Positions 12,301 to 25,500 of a stretch of DNA of 64,000 bases are shown piece after piece. The DNA is from Capitulum mitella (lineage: Eukaryota; Arthropoda; Thecostraca; Pollicipedomorpha; Pollicipedidae), in the NCBI GenBank assembly GCA_030062745.1, contig CP099839.1:33258293-33322292 (forward strand), given 5' to 3'. The notes under the pieces were generated by a model, which saw only the letters and a program-made list of their open reading frames with translations, did no database searches and was not told the DNA's origin. Position numbers and translations under genes: made by a program. Position 1 is the stretch's first letter. The number at the start of each line of letters is the position of its first letter.

Positions 12301-15300
12301 AATTGTGCGGGAATGTTTGGATAGTCTAGCTGGTTCCCAATAGCACACCGCTCGCAATCTGTACTTGGCTTACTGGCAGATTCCAGTCCGAGGATCGTCC
12401 CGAAGTCCGCGTTTTCAACTGAGGCGAATCAGTGGGTGTTCAAAGTTATGCCATTTGGAACGAAAAAAACGGAGATGTTTTACTAGGCTTATGCCTGACG
12501 TGCTGAAGGGCTTGCTGGGAAACGGGGTAACGGCTTATTTGGACGAAATTATCGTGGGTGACAGCAACACTGAGGAGCATCTGTCACTTCTGCGATCTGT
12601 CCCACAGCAGTTGCGAGGAGCGGGTCTAACAGTCAAAAGCGACAAGGGTCGTGTCGCCGGAAGCTGCGATTCCTGGGGCATTCCAGTCTCCTGGGGCATT
12701 TCCATTTCCAGCATGTCCAGCAACGGAGTGGAACCTTGTTTCTTTGTTTATTAGGGTTTAGGAGCACACCGACTCCATGATTATATGGCCCCAAAACGAA
12801 GTGGAACCGGACCCATAAAAACTGAGTGTGACATAATCCTGGTCTGGGCTGTCTTCCACGAATGAAGTGCGTCCATTTTAGGCCTGTACAGGTACTACAA
12901 CGATTTTGTTCCGGACCTGGAACAGTGAGCGCGAGGTGGCGTTTGAAAATTCGAAGGAAGCTCGGTGTGAAACAGCTGTGCTGCAGTTTCCGGAAATGCG
13001 AACAAAAGGAACTCAAAGTCAGCACAGATGTCTCTGATGTGGAATTGGGCCTCATCTTGTCGCGGAAAGATGCATAATGAAAGGATCAGTCAATCTGTTT
13101 CGCATCCAAGCTATTCGCCGAAAATGTCTGAAGAAAAAAAGAACTGTCACGTCTGAGATAAAGAAGCGGACGCGTTTGTTTTCGCCCTTCGGGGACTTCG
13201 TCAGTATCTTTTGGGAAAGCTGTTTCGTTAGTACACGGATCATCGCCATTTAACATGGCTTCAGAATACCAGAGATCCGCGGGGCCGGTAAGCTCGCTGG
13301 CTGGAGATCAGCGAGTATGGCTCATCTTAGGGTACAGGAAAGGTTCTAAAAGCCCTTATATCGATGCCGTCTCCATGGCCCGTGTCTGCGTGACACAGGA
13401 GAAGACAACGTCGTGTTCCGAGACATTCAGTGAAGAAGAGATGATGCTGGCGCAACGAGAAGACAAAGGACTAAAGGAGCTGTATGAAGAAGTCCAATTG
13501 AAATAGGTCAACGGAGCAGTGGCCGAGAGATGGAGAAAGTTTGGTTGGAAGCTGACCATCAAAGCAGGCAGCGATCTGCTAATGGGAACGCGGAAGCGAC
13601 AGGAGATGCTGCTGGTGCTGGGGAAACTGACTGCGAAGGTTCTCCAGCTGAAGCATGACCATGCCGGGTACTTTAGGACCGCGACGGCGGAAGCGCCGTT
13701 GATCCAGGATGGCTGCGGATGGCTAAGAATACAGGATGAGCGAATCGTTCGTGATCACATCGTTTGCCGTCATGGTCTGGGGGAATCACTCCTCACGGAT
13801 CGTGGGCTATAATTTGACAATCAGTACATGCGTGCGTTTGCGCAGGCAGTGGGCATAGATAAGAAGAAAATCAGTGCTCTTCACCCACCAAGCAGCGGAG
13901 CGGTGGACAGATGAATTGATACAGCAGGCTCACTGCTAAGACGGACAGTTCAAGATCGCACTGACGACTGGGACGACCTTCCGGCCTTGATCCGGTTCTA
14001 GCACATGACGTCGGTTCTCAGGTCACTCGCCGTTCTTTTTGCAATTTGGACGGGCTGCAAGACATCGAGCTCTGACGACGAAGTCAGTGAGTCGCCCGCG
14101 GGACGAAACCTCGTGAGTTGGGAAGGTGATTGACAAGCTGTCGAAAGCTCACGAAGCCGTGAACGCTCGAGAGGAAGGAACCAAGGAGCGACGGAAGGAG
14201 GAGAGCAAGATGAAGGCAAATCGTGCGTGCCACAAGGTCGGTGACTGTGCACTCATGCGTTGTTCGAGGAAGCCGGGACTCCTGTAACAGTAAACTGCAG
14301 CCTCTCTGGGACTGTCCGTATCTCATCGTAGTATGCCGACAAAACATCTACCAAATCAAGGAAGATAGCTGCCGTCGGAGGTACATCAGACATCATGACG
14401 AGCTGAAGCAGTGCGAAACGCGGAAACAGCGACTGAGTCGGCAGCCAACAGTGCCGGGGCAAGGTCGTTCGGTTGACGGGGTGGGGGACGCAGCCATGGT
14501 TCGGCGCCCGGGCCAAGCGAGCACAGAGCATTTGAGACTTCAGAATAGGAAACCAATTCAAGTTCCTCCGCAGACACCAGCTCGGAGCACGGCAAATCAA
14601 GGGAGAGGTCCGCGGGTAGCGCTGAAATGCCCCCGCCCGTCGGCAGAACTACAGACGACGCAGAGCGCCGACAAAGTGGCCGGTGGCCGAATGGTCACAG
14701 TGATGCCCCAGGGACATTTTGGGGTGGGTGAGAAACAAACGCAAGCCAAACGGAAGACAGCAAGAGGGGGAAAGTGTGGGATGGACCACCTGCGCATGCT
14801 CCCGAGCCGCGCGCCTGGTGCCGCCCTAAGGGGAGGGCAAGATCACGCCCTGAGACTGAACGCCGGCCGGGGGGCGGCCGGAACCGCTCCGTGGACCAGT
14901 CTACTGTCTGGCGAGTGTACGACCTCACACCATACTGGCGTCGACCGATTTACATCAACCTTCTCAGAGGCCGTGCTGCCAGTTAGGCCCTCAAGGCGGC
15001 AAATTATGTCATCGGACTAAGTTCAACTAAGAAATTTCAGTATGCCCCCATTAGTTGTTTTCTCCTCGTATGCTCTATAGAGAGCCAGGGCGACATCATA
15101 GAGCAGAGGATACACTGGGGTATTCCTTCCTAAGCTTCCCGAAATCCTGATTTCTTCTCGTATTTGTTTTATGGTTCGTTTTTTGTTTGGTTTCTTTGTT
15201 TTACTATTTCAAAGAAAATAAATGGTTAAATATGTTTAACACACACACTGGAAGGAGGAACTTTTGTGCCCCCCTCCCGTCTGGTATTCATAAAAATATC

Positions 15301-15707
15301 TAGAACGGATCGGAGCTGGTCGCTGCTATTTTGTGACATTTATGGCAATCAAATAACTCGTCGATTCGTGCAAAAGATCAAAAACCTGTGGGAAATTTTT
15401 AAAGTTTGAAGCATTTGAAGTCAAATAAACGTAACGAAAATAACGGTTGTCGATGACAAATGAGAACTTTGCGAAAGGACCATCATTCTAGGTTAAATTA
15501 TTGTTTGAACATAATCAGCCAACACACTGGGGCATAACTGATGAATGTACTAAGACCAAAACCAGGGTCAGTAAGGGACAAGGTGACCAAAAGCCAAGGT
15601 CAACCAGGTTGTGGCCTGATCCAAATTTCTTTGCAACATGTCGGTTTGTATGAAATTTGCATTCAAAGACCGTAATAAAAACACGTTTGGCACATTCATA
15701 CGCATAT

Positions 15708-15766
<59 letters not shown>

Positions 15767-16513
15767 TGTACAAATAATCTTTGCGTTTTAGAGCAATCAA
15801 ATCGTTTAATTGGGTTCATTATAACGAAATAACTTTAGCGCAAACAGCTGACATTAAACTTATTTTGGGTCAAAAACTTCATCCAAGGTCAGTGACCTCG
15901 CTTCACTTGTTTTGACCTTGCTGGGAGTAGTAAACGCTAGAAGTGATTAAATGTACCGATGTCGGCTATCTTCACTGAAAATACGTTAAAAGATGCGTCT
16001 AGCGCTCTTATTTACACTCAAGGAACAGCAGTATACCGTGTTGTTCGAAATCTGGTCTGCAAGAAATGAAAAAAATACATCATAGGTCAATGGCCTGACA
16101 TGAATTTAATCCGAAATCCCCAGTCAAGACACCAAATGAACGAAAGTTGTCTTATTCCTCGTTTTAACGCTCAGATACGCACACTTTTCCGGTTTCGTTC
16201 GAAAAGGCGTACGGCATGGCCTGTACGGGCCGAGAAAGTGTCCAAAATTGACCTTTTCGACCCCATTTGACCTTGGAGATATTGACCTAGGGTCATGAAA
16301 ATTGCACGCTATGTAAACCTTAATGGCACTACCATACCCATAAAATTTCATATCTCGAATTCTTTTGGATGCCTGCATGCCTCTAACTTCCAGTGCGCGT
16401 CAGCGCGAAACCCTCTTCCCTTGCGCGTGTTAAAACAGGCAGGACATCTTATGTAATGAACGGGGAATTGCTAATATATATATTTATTTATTTATATAAT
16501 GTGTATATATATA

Positions 16514-16571
<58 letters not shown>

Positions 16572-19500
16572 TGAGAAATGGCGCCAAATTAACCCGTCCC
16601 CAACTGGGGGGGCAGTTGACTGCCCCCCCTGAGGTTTTTTGGGATTGCGAGAGAAGGAACAAACACAGAGTCACGAAACTTTGTGTACCTTTTGCTTCAT
16701 CAATTTGACATCTGGTGTCAAAATTTGACTTCAGGTCAGATCCGGGGCCTGACGTAAGTCAGATCAAGCGGACCTATGTCCAAAAAAGTTTAGCGCCCTA
16801 CTTTTTCGCAAAACAAGATATCTCAACAATACTTTCAGGGATCAGTAATCGTGACAGATGCAACAAATCCGCTATCTCAGATTTTTCGGAATTTTCCGGG
16901 TCCTTGACCTAAGGCCAAGCCCATTTTTAACACATGTCGCCGTTTTTTCGGAAACTCACGGAATATTTCATAACATTTTTAGTGTGGAGTGAAGCAGACA
17001 TCTAGTTACCGTCATTGGGCAAAGTATCAATGACTTCCAGCCATTGATCTGAGGTCAGGTCACGAATAACTGTAGTGAGGCAAAATGTACCATCGTCAAA
17101 ATCGACGATGAATTATTCAGAATGGGTAGAAAATGGCAGATCTAGCTTGCACAGGCGTAAGTAATACCAAGAACCTCAAAAAGTTTGAAAAAATGCATAT
17201 TTTGGAAATAAACAGGCTCTCGCGAATAAACCTCCGCCAATTGTGTAAACTGGTAACTAATCAATTTTTCCAAAATTTAAGCATGAAAAACCATCACAAG
17301 GACCACTAAGATCAATCAAATATACAAAGGTCGTCTTTTTTCGCGAAAATAAAGGAACACTAAAATTAGTTCCCATCAATTTGTCACCGCATACGGCAGC
17401 GGCGCACACCGACAACTGGCGGGAGCATTGCCGTGTCTTTAACTCAACGTTTCGGCGTATATATTGGACAAATCTGAGAAATTAGATGCGTATCGGCATC
17501 CGCTGACCTTTACTTGTGCGCTGGTGCCTTTACCTATGCGTTATTAGTCACAGCCCTTGAGATTCAGGACATTTCTCGGTCTCATGCAGTCGGCTATGAG
17601 GAAACATATATAGGGCGTAAATTGGCTTACATATTATCTAAAACTAAAAATGAGACCAGTTTCGAGCTCTACTCGTCACAAGCTTTCCAACGGTATGCCT
17701 ATTTTTATCGTGCGACCAACTGTTCGTGAGTTAGAGGGGGGGGCGGCCAACTGCCCACTCCAGTCGTCCATGTTCGAAACGGACCGACAGTCGTGCGCGG
17801 GTTAATATTATGGAACCAAATTTTGACTTTTGACGTTGACCTGACTTTGTGAAGCGACCTCAGACAAATGGAATTGTATTTGTATGTTGCCCAACTATTT
17901 AGCAATATATCTACACAAAGTTTCAACTTTTACCCTAACAACTCTGTTTTTGGCAGCCATTTTCTTTTTAACCTCAACAGGGCCAAAAATGGCCTAAGGT
18001 GCCTCCCAAAAACGTTGCCTGGCTCCGCCCCTGAACAAAATAGGACTACGAAGTTTTGTTGCAGTACGTAGAAAGAATAACTAGAAAAATCCGTCAAATT
18101 TCGTGAAGCTGCGTAGAAATTTGCATTTTTGATGCATATATGATGCAAACTTGCATTACAGTAACTTGCGTCACAAAGCCTGGGATTTTCAAGCAAAAAA
18201 CCGAAGGGGGTGGCGCATTCAGCCCCCCTGACGGGAAAAGGGATACGTTTTCCGCTTCTAATGACGACAAGGAGATACGTCACGAAAATGGTGCCGAACT
18301 GGCACATTTCGGGGACAAGGAACTTCACGGAACTTCATAGCATAACGAACTCGTTCCAACACGGAACATAGCCTGATGCTGCTCCCATATTTCCCGTCAT
18401 ATGAGAACGTTATTGTTTTTCCCAGCACCAACAACATGCGCTGAGACGAAAACCCCGCTCCGTGTAGACTAAAAAGGCGTTCGCCCAGTCCATCGGTAGT
18501 GTCTGTAGGGGACAAAGAATGCTGTCAACTGGTATTAGCGTCCCGAAGGGAAAGTTGATGGTACCCAAACTTAGCGTTCAACGCTAAATAAAACCTAGCT
18601 TTACCCAGGGGCGAGGAATAGCGATATGACAACGCAAATCTGTGACACTATCAGGACATGTTTTGGGCACCCCTGCATGCTAAGTTCATGGTGGAAAGGG
18701 TCTTGAACTTTGAAGGATAACTGCAGCCTCGAAAAGTGATTTTGCAGAGCTTCACTGTACAGAACCAAGCTTTGTTTCCTTGGTCGTGTTAAATCGCACA
18801 TCGAACGGTCTCGTTATCAATAATTTGCTATTTCATTCAACCAGATCTTGACGACGATGGTGACATTACAATAGTCAGAACTATACGCCAGTTTGCTGTC
18901 GAGGTCGGGATACGGTCGGAAATGAGAGCTGTTAAAAAGAACGACAAAAAGAAAATCTTTGACGTAACGCCTACTGGAGTCGTTCTCAATACCAAACAAG
19001 CACTACGACTTCAAAAGTTCGAGAGACGACGGCTACTTCCTTGTGTATACAAACTTGGAAGAATGGATGAGCTTTTAGTACCCAAAGGGGACTATGTGCT
19101 TGTAAATGCCGTAGAGGTTAAAGTAAATTGTAATTGGCCAGTTATGCGTTATGACAAAAAAAGACGGAAATACTACATTGGACGATGCTTGCCAAATGCC
19201 TTCAAAACCTTGCCGCAGCTGTCTGTTAGACCAAAGCCTTATCATTCCAGGCTCCAATTTAGCTCAGAAAGTTGGAATATTTAGTTTAACAGTTCACGTC
19301 ACTTCTACTTGCGTTTAATCCTTTGTCTTCAATAACCGTGGACATAGGCGTAAGAGCGTTTCAAAAAGTTAGGGTGACAGGCTGAGGTACGATGTCATTC
19401 AAGTCCCAGTTTTCACATTCTCATACATTCTCACATTTAGCTTGCTTTCTTCTATTGTTTGCACCTCCGTAGATGTAAACTCCAGTCGAGGCATGCATAC

Positions 19501-22500
19501 CACGATGCCACAGTCATTCTCATTTTTTTCTGCTTTATCTACCTTTTAGCTCGTAGTATCGATCTGGCGTGACCAGATTCTGGTTGTCCGTGGGTTTTAG
19601 CTTCGACACGTCGACGCATGGCGCTCTTATCTTGTTCAAAAATGAAAGTTCGAAAAAAATGCATAACATCACCGTGACTTCCCTAGTCATTAACTTCGCA
19701 ATGACGGGGCTCAGCACGAACGTAGAAATGACGGGGAACAGTTACCTGCCCTTCACCCCCTGCTATATGGTACAGAAGAGAGATAAAAAATACATGAAAC
19801 ATCGTAAGATAGTTTGTACGATTCTGACGCAGGTTATTTCCTAATTTAAGGTCCAGAGAGCATTAGGTGCCTCAGTCCTTTCAATCTGTCAGTGACTGAA
19901 CGATTTAGTAAGCCACAGTACTGTGTTCGACACATGGTTATACACTGGTGGTGTTTGACCTAGGTCAGCCAGCCATCGAGCCGGCTGCATTTCAGGGACA
20001 ACCTACGTCAGTAACTTATGAAGACTTTTCGTGGCAAAATGTCACGAGCAGATGAGGGAGCGGAAGTGTCAAATCTAAAGACGAATAAAAGTTGTGGTGG
20101 TAGAGCGCTTATTATAAGGATTATGAGTCAAAGGTGGACTTGAGAACGACCTTTGGGGTAAATATGTCATCTGGAGATAACGAAGCGACACTTTCAAGTC
20201 TGAAAATGAACAAAATCCACACATTACAAAACTATATCAAATCTTGGCATCCGATGCAGTCCGATGACATCCGACTGTCGTTTAGAGATCAGATAGTGAA
20301 AACGTTGTACTGAAAAATGAAGCACACAAGAGCACAACCACATTTGAATGAATTACTAGCGAATGTCATACAAAACCGCGTCTTGGTCCGAGATGGCCTT
20401 GTTAAAGCCTATCCAGGTCTCTGACCTAGCATGACCTGGGCCCGAAAATTTCAGGATATCTTTACAACTGATGTGGGACAAGGTGCTGCAAGCATAGTGA
20501 CGATACCCCGGAACGCTCTGCAGCCATTCTAAAAAAAGGTGGAGGGGGGCGGGGCAATACCTGTCCGTACCAGTGCGAGGGCAGAGTTTCACACATAGAA
20601 TCAAGGTAGTGATAATGGTAATGGTAATTAGGGGTGTAATGGTAGTAAAAAATGACTAATGGTAGCTCATTATACCAGCGTACCCCAGTAGCGTACCCCG
20701 CCATCCACTTAACATTAACACGTTTTGGGGGCTAGGGGTACGGCGTAGTTCTGCTTACCCCATCCGTTACATTCCTGACCTTAATAGCAACTTTTCATAC
20801 AAACCGGACGAAGATTTCGGTGCGCAAGCTATTCCGTGCTGGGAAGATCTTCAAAAGATCTTCCCAGCACGGGATTCCTTCCCTTCTTTTCCCTTCCCAG
20901 CAAGGGAAGAGCAGATTCTGCCCCCTCCGGTTTTTTGGTCGCCATTCCAGGATTTTTGGAAGCTGCTGTACTAAACTTGGTGGCTTGTCCTAAATATGCT
21001 TTTTACATGTAATAAAATTTTGAAAATTTACGTCCACCAGTGGCGGTTCAAGGACGCGTTTTTGGAGGATTTTTTTTAGAAATACCGCGCTTTCTTGAGA
21101 TCACGCACTTTGACGTGGTCATATGCCATTCTGATGTCGTTTCTAATGTCACGGATGGTTCAAAAGATCGACATATTTGTAACCTGCACACTCTTAACTT
21201 AATACTTTAAACAAAAATATTCGTCAATAGCGGGTCCAGTGACATGAAACGTGGTATTTATTTTTTTCTTATTCCCAAGATTTTTGACATATTGTATGAC
21301 GTGTCACGTGTAATATACACATCTTTATCCTAATTTACGCATATTTTCACCTATCTATAATGCCAGGAACGTCTCCAGGTGCCGGTTTTCAGGTGCATAT
21401 TTCTTCAGATAACATGATCAGTGGGCCCAACAGACGTCTGGATCTGTGTGACTGCTTTTGTTAGTTCGACATAGATTATGATCAAATGACGTAAACTTTA
21501 GTGGAAAGAATAATCAAAGACGCATCCACGGTAATATCAAATAAGGTGTTTTACTTCTTATTCCAGAGAACTTATACCGTTTTTCTGGTACCTGTATCCA
21601 CTGTTGAGTACTTGCAGTGTGTACATAAAATAGTATGTGATGCATATGGAAAAGTGTTCTTGACACACATAATCTCACCAACTTCAGAACATCTGTCAAA
21701 AATAAAACAAAGTTTCCAAAACAATTAGCCCCTTTTTATTTGTCTAAGTTAAGCCTATGACTCTGTTATTTCAAAATACCACGCGTTATCTCAAAATCCA
21801 AACTTGCAGACTTGCAAAATGCGCAACACAAAATGGTATTCGCGATATGTTTGAATTTGATAGTAATTTGCCAAAAGTTTACCATGTAGAAAGTTACCCC
21901 ACTTTTACTGATAACTGGATCCGCCTATCGGCATTTGTCATATTGTCATGTGGCATGTCATGTGGCATGTTACTCATATGGAAATATTTTTCGAACACAA
22001 GTAAGCTCACCAGACTCAAAATATGTTGTTGAATGGACATTTCCCAAATTCTCCTTTTCCTAGTCTGCGTTATTTCGGCAACCGTAGCAAAACACATTTG
22101 ATAACGTTATGTGCTTCCACACAAAAGTCATCAAATTTTTCCCTCTGGTACAGCAAATGTCAAATACGTTATCAGAGCGAGTACTTAGTATCCCAATTAG
22201 TTCGCATTCTCTACTATAGGTCATGTAAAATTTCTTATGTAGGATTCGCTTAATAAATACGCTGCCGAATAGCGTTCAAAGTCCCAAAAGTGGGGTGACG
22301 CTAACCATTACTGGCACCCCCATTCTCAAAAGTGGGGGTACCATGACACCCACTCCCCTCATTCCTACGTCTCTGACCGTGGCTATACGCATCCATCACC
22401 GTGGCTATCCATCAAGTCCTCAATCAAGGGGATAGGGTGGAGAGTGGCTGGTGCCAACCAAGCATTAATCCCGCGATAATCAATCGCCAGACGCAGAGTT

Positions 22501-25500
22501 TCGTCCCGGCGATGCGCACACACCATAGGGTGACTGCCCATGGGCTGTTGGTTTGAGGTAGAGCCCAAAATTTGGATTTTGGATTCGAATATTCCGATGG
22601 GTGATCGAAGATTCGGATCTTTGTTCAGGGGGTTCTCCATGGAAAGTGGGAGGGATAAAGAGCTGAAAATTGGGACAGATTTTGGGATTCGAATACTCGG
22701 ATAGGTACATTCCAATATTCGGATCGAATTTTCGAGTCTTTCGAAGTTGCCGCCATTTCATCTCAAAAGGCACGACGGGAACGAGATGTAAAAGTCGGAC
22801 TGATTCACGATTGCGAAAACAGGTGGCAACTGGAGAGCTCTGACATAGAGCTGAGAACTGGGATAGGATTTTGGATTCGAATATTCGGAAAGGTACTTTC
22901 ATATATTCAGATCAAATGTTCCAATCTTTGGAAGCTGGGGCCATTTCATCCCTAACGGTACGACCGGAACACACGTAAAATTCGGACTGATTCACAATTT
23001 AGTAAACAAGTTATGGAACTTAAAAGTTTCGGCCAGTGCCAGGGATATAGGAACGCGACGAAAGAAGGGGGGGGGACCATTCGCCCAGGAAGGGCGCCAA
23101 TTTCCAAGGGACGCCGATCTCAAGCAGGCGCTCAATCTATTTAGAACACACTGGTAATTTATTTACATATTTACGGATATAAAGGGGCATCTATGAATGG
23201 GTTTTTATCTTTAGATACGCGGACTACGCGGACATGAGCGGTGCCGAGAAACCAGATAAGATGCGGCATTTTTTTGTGTTCCGTTGGCAATGTGACGTCC
23301 AGTTTCAAACTTTTGATGTCGTTTTTCCTGCTAGTTCGTTTCCTAAAACAGGTTCAAAACAACTGTATTACATCTTAATTTACCCATAAAGCCTGCTTTA
23401 TCTGGCCGCCAATGACAAAAGCAGTTATCCAGGGTAAAGGGAAAGAAGACCACAGCACACTGCTCAACGTTTGGTTTAGATGACTAATGAACGAGTCGTG
23501 TTCGTGGTTATCCATCAGGCTGTTGCTGTTTAATATGCCTGAAGTTCGTTACGCAGTGTGTGTCATGAGGACACACACGGAGAGTAGTGTGTGTGTCGTG
23601 GGGATAACAAGCGTACGCAGAACTGACAGCGGGATATTGAATCCTCCTCAATCCTCAATAGATTTGTCGGCGTTGCGTCCTATGTGCCAGCAGGTAACAG
23701 GACTCTGCCTCCGGGTGATTCTGACCTGTTCAATCCAGCCCCTAGAGAAATCATCGGCAGATCTTTACCAGCCAGTGCGGTTAGGTGGCCAGACCCAAAG
23801 ACGTGCATGAAGAGCAGGGCTCCCGGGCGAATGCGAAAAAGCCAAATGCTTTGTCTCGTGCCAACCTTAATTACTTATGTACAGTTGTAACATGTTTCAT
23901 CTGAAATATAGTAGTGCACAGGCTGCTACCATGTCTTTCGAGTCCTTACACCCATACCCAATCCGGGGGTATGGGTGGGGAGTCCGGGCTCCCCCCCAAT
24001 ACTCAGGGATTTTAACACCAGGCTTATGGCAACGACTGGAAAGAAACGGTGTGAAATCGTATTGGAGCCCTGAATAATTTTTAGAAATATCCAGCCATGG
24101 CTATGCTCTCTGTTGAGGCTCAAGGCCTTGAAGCGATAGGGGTAGGGTAATGGATCAAGGACATCCTCTAACCTAGTAAATGGGAGATGGCCCACAAATC
24201 AGGCTGTCGGCCCCCTCACCCCCTCCCCATCAGGTCCTTTCTTTCATTGTCTTAACTCTTGCTGGACGTGATGATCTTCATCTAAACGTCTGTCGAGAGG
24301 GGTGCTTGCCACCAGGCCCATTTGTCCTCTTATGATGATAAAACAGTGAGACAAGGACGAATGTGTAGACCGTGTGATTCGTAGCTATTACATGTACATT
24401 TCCTTTGGACATGTCAGGTCAAACTGCGACCTCTCAAGTTACTGGGAATTAGGAATGCTTCCTATTGCTTGCCCCACTCGTTATCGTCGTACGTTGTTCG
24501 CTTTTGGTCAGGGAAGCCAGGCTTTGAAGCGTCAAATCATTTTCGTCATTGAAATGAGAAACAACACGTACTTCTCAAACTATTCAGAGCCAGTTCGGGG
24601 TAATTTAATGTCAGTGACCTTATTTGAACTTAAGTAGGTCACTGCGTTTCAGAACACGAAGTATATTTCTAGTCGCATGTACGTTGATTCATACCTGAAA
24701 TAGTGACTCCATATCTCGTTACACTGTTAAAGAAAAACACAAAACGTAACTCTGATCGCCCTTCAGTATGACGTCAGAACTCAGAGGCCTGAAAAGACTT
24801 AGACAAAAGCTGTTGCAAAAAATGTGTAAAAGAGGTAAGTCCGATAACGCACATTTCAGTTCCCTGCCGGCCTGTGCCGTGTCAGCAGACGCCGGAAGCT
24901 AGAGACTGTTGTGTCAGCAGAGACAGGGAGACCGCCGTGTCGGCAGACGCCGACAGCTAGAGACTGTTGTGTCAGCAGAGACAGGGAGACCGCCGTGTCG
25001 GCAGACGCCGACAGTTAGGGACTGTTGCGTCAGCAGAGGCAGGGAGACCGCCGTGTCGGCAGACGCCGACAGCTAGGGACTGTTGTGTCAGCAGAGGCAG
25101 GGAGACTGCCGCGTCGGCACATGCCAGGACAGTTACAACAGTTGAAGGCTTCCATCATTTTCTTTCTAAAGATTACAGTTTTGTGCATTATTTGCAGCAG
25201 ACAAGGCAGAACTGCAAGTCTTCGCGATGACTCGCCACGAGCATGTCCTGCCCTGATCGCTAAAAAATCTACGGGATGTTGGCCGACTGACTCTTTAAGG
25301 AGGTCCATCTTGCGGTCTGTGCCGACCAGAAGATCCGTCCATGTTGTGATGACCGACTGGAATGTGTCCCAGACACGGGCGCGCTCCTGCAGCTGGCTCA
25401 GCTTGTCTTCCACCTGCGTCAGCGTGCGGGTAGAGCTGACCTGCAGCTGCTCGATGCGACTGATGTACTGCTGACCAAACTGCTCCATACGTGCTGCCGA

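Larger units (their letters stand above)
10084..14929 (+). mobile_element. Ty3/gypsy LTR retrotransposon, full-length but inactivated
   Basis: Two short LTRs (10084-10241 and 14775-14929) enclose a degraded gag-pol region. A primer-binding-like TGGCAGCGGTGCC (10246) follows the first LTR, and a polypurine tract AAGAGGGGGAAAG precedes the second. Domains in order: a zinc knuckle with Arg in place of His (about 11287-11332), aspartic protease DTG (about 11470), reverse transcriptase (about 12030-12700, YLDE at 12537), RNase H (about 13010-13077), then integrase with a zinc-binding His segment, core and GPY/F-like C-terminus (13640-14420). Many frameshifts and stops break it. The order RT-RNaseH-IN is that of Ty3/gypsy; LTRs of only about 155 bp recall the Mag-type lineages (inference). 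It sits in FReD intron 2, on the opposite strand to the gene. Confidence 0.92.

Noticed and set aside
14223-15020. 265-codon ORF as a host gene
   Set aside because: Its first part is the gypsy integrase C-terminus and the remainder runs through the 3' LTR.
24880-25135. CRISPR-like array
   Set aside because: Units are directly adjoining 58-bp tandem copies without unique spacers, in an animal intron.
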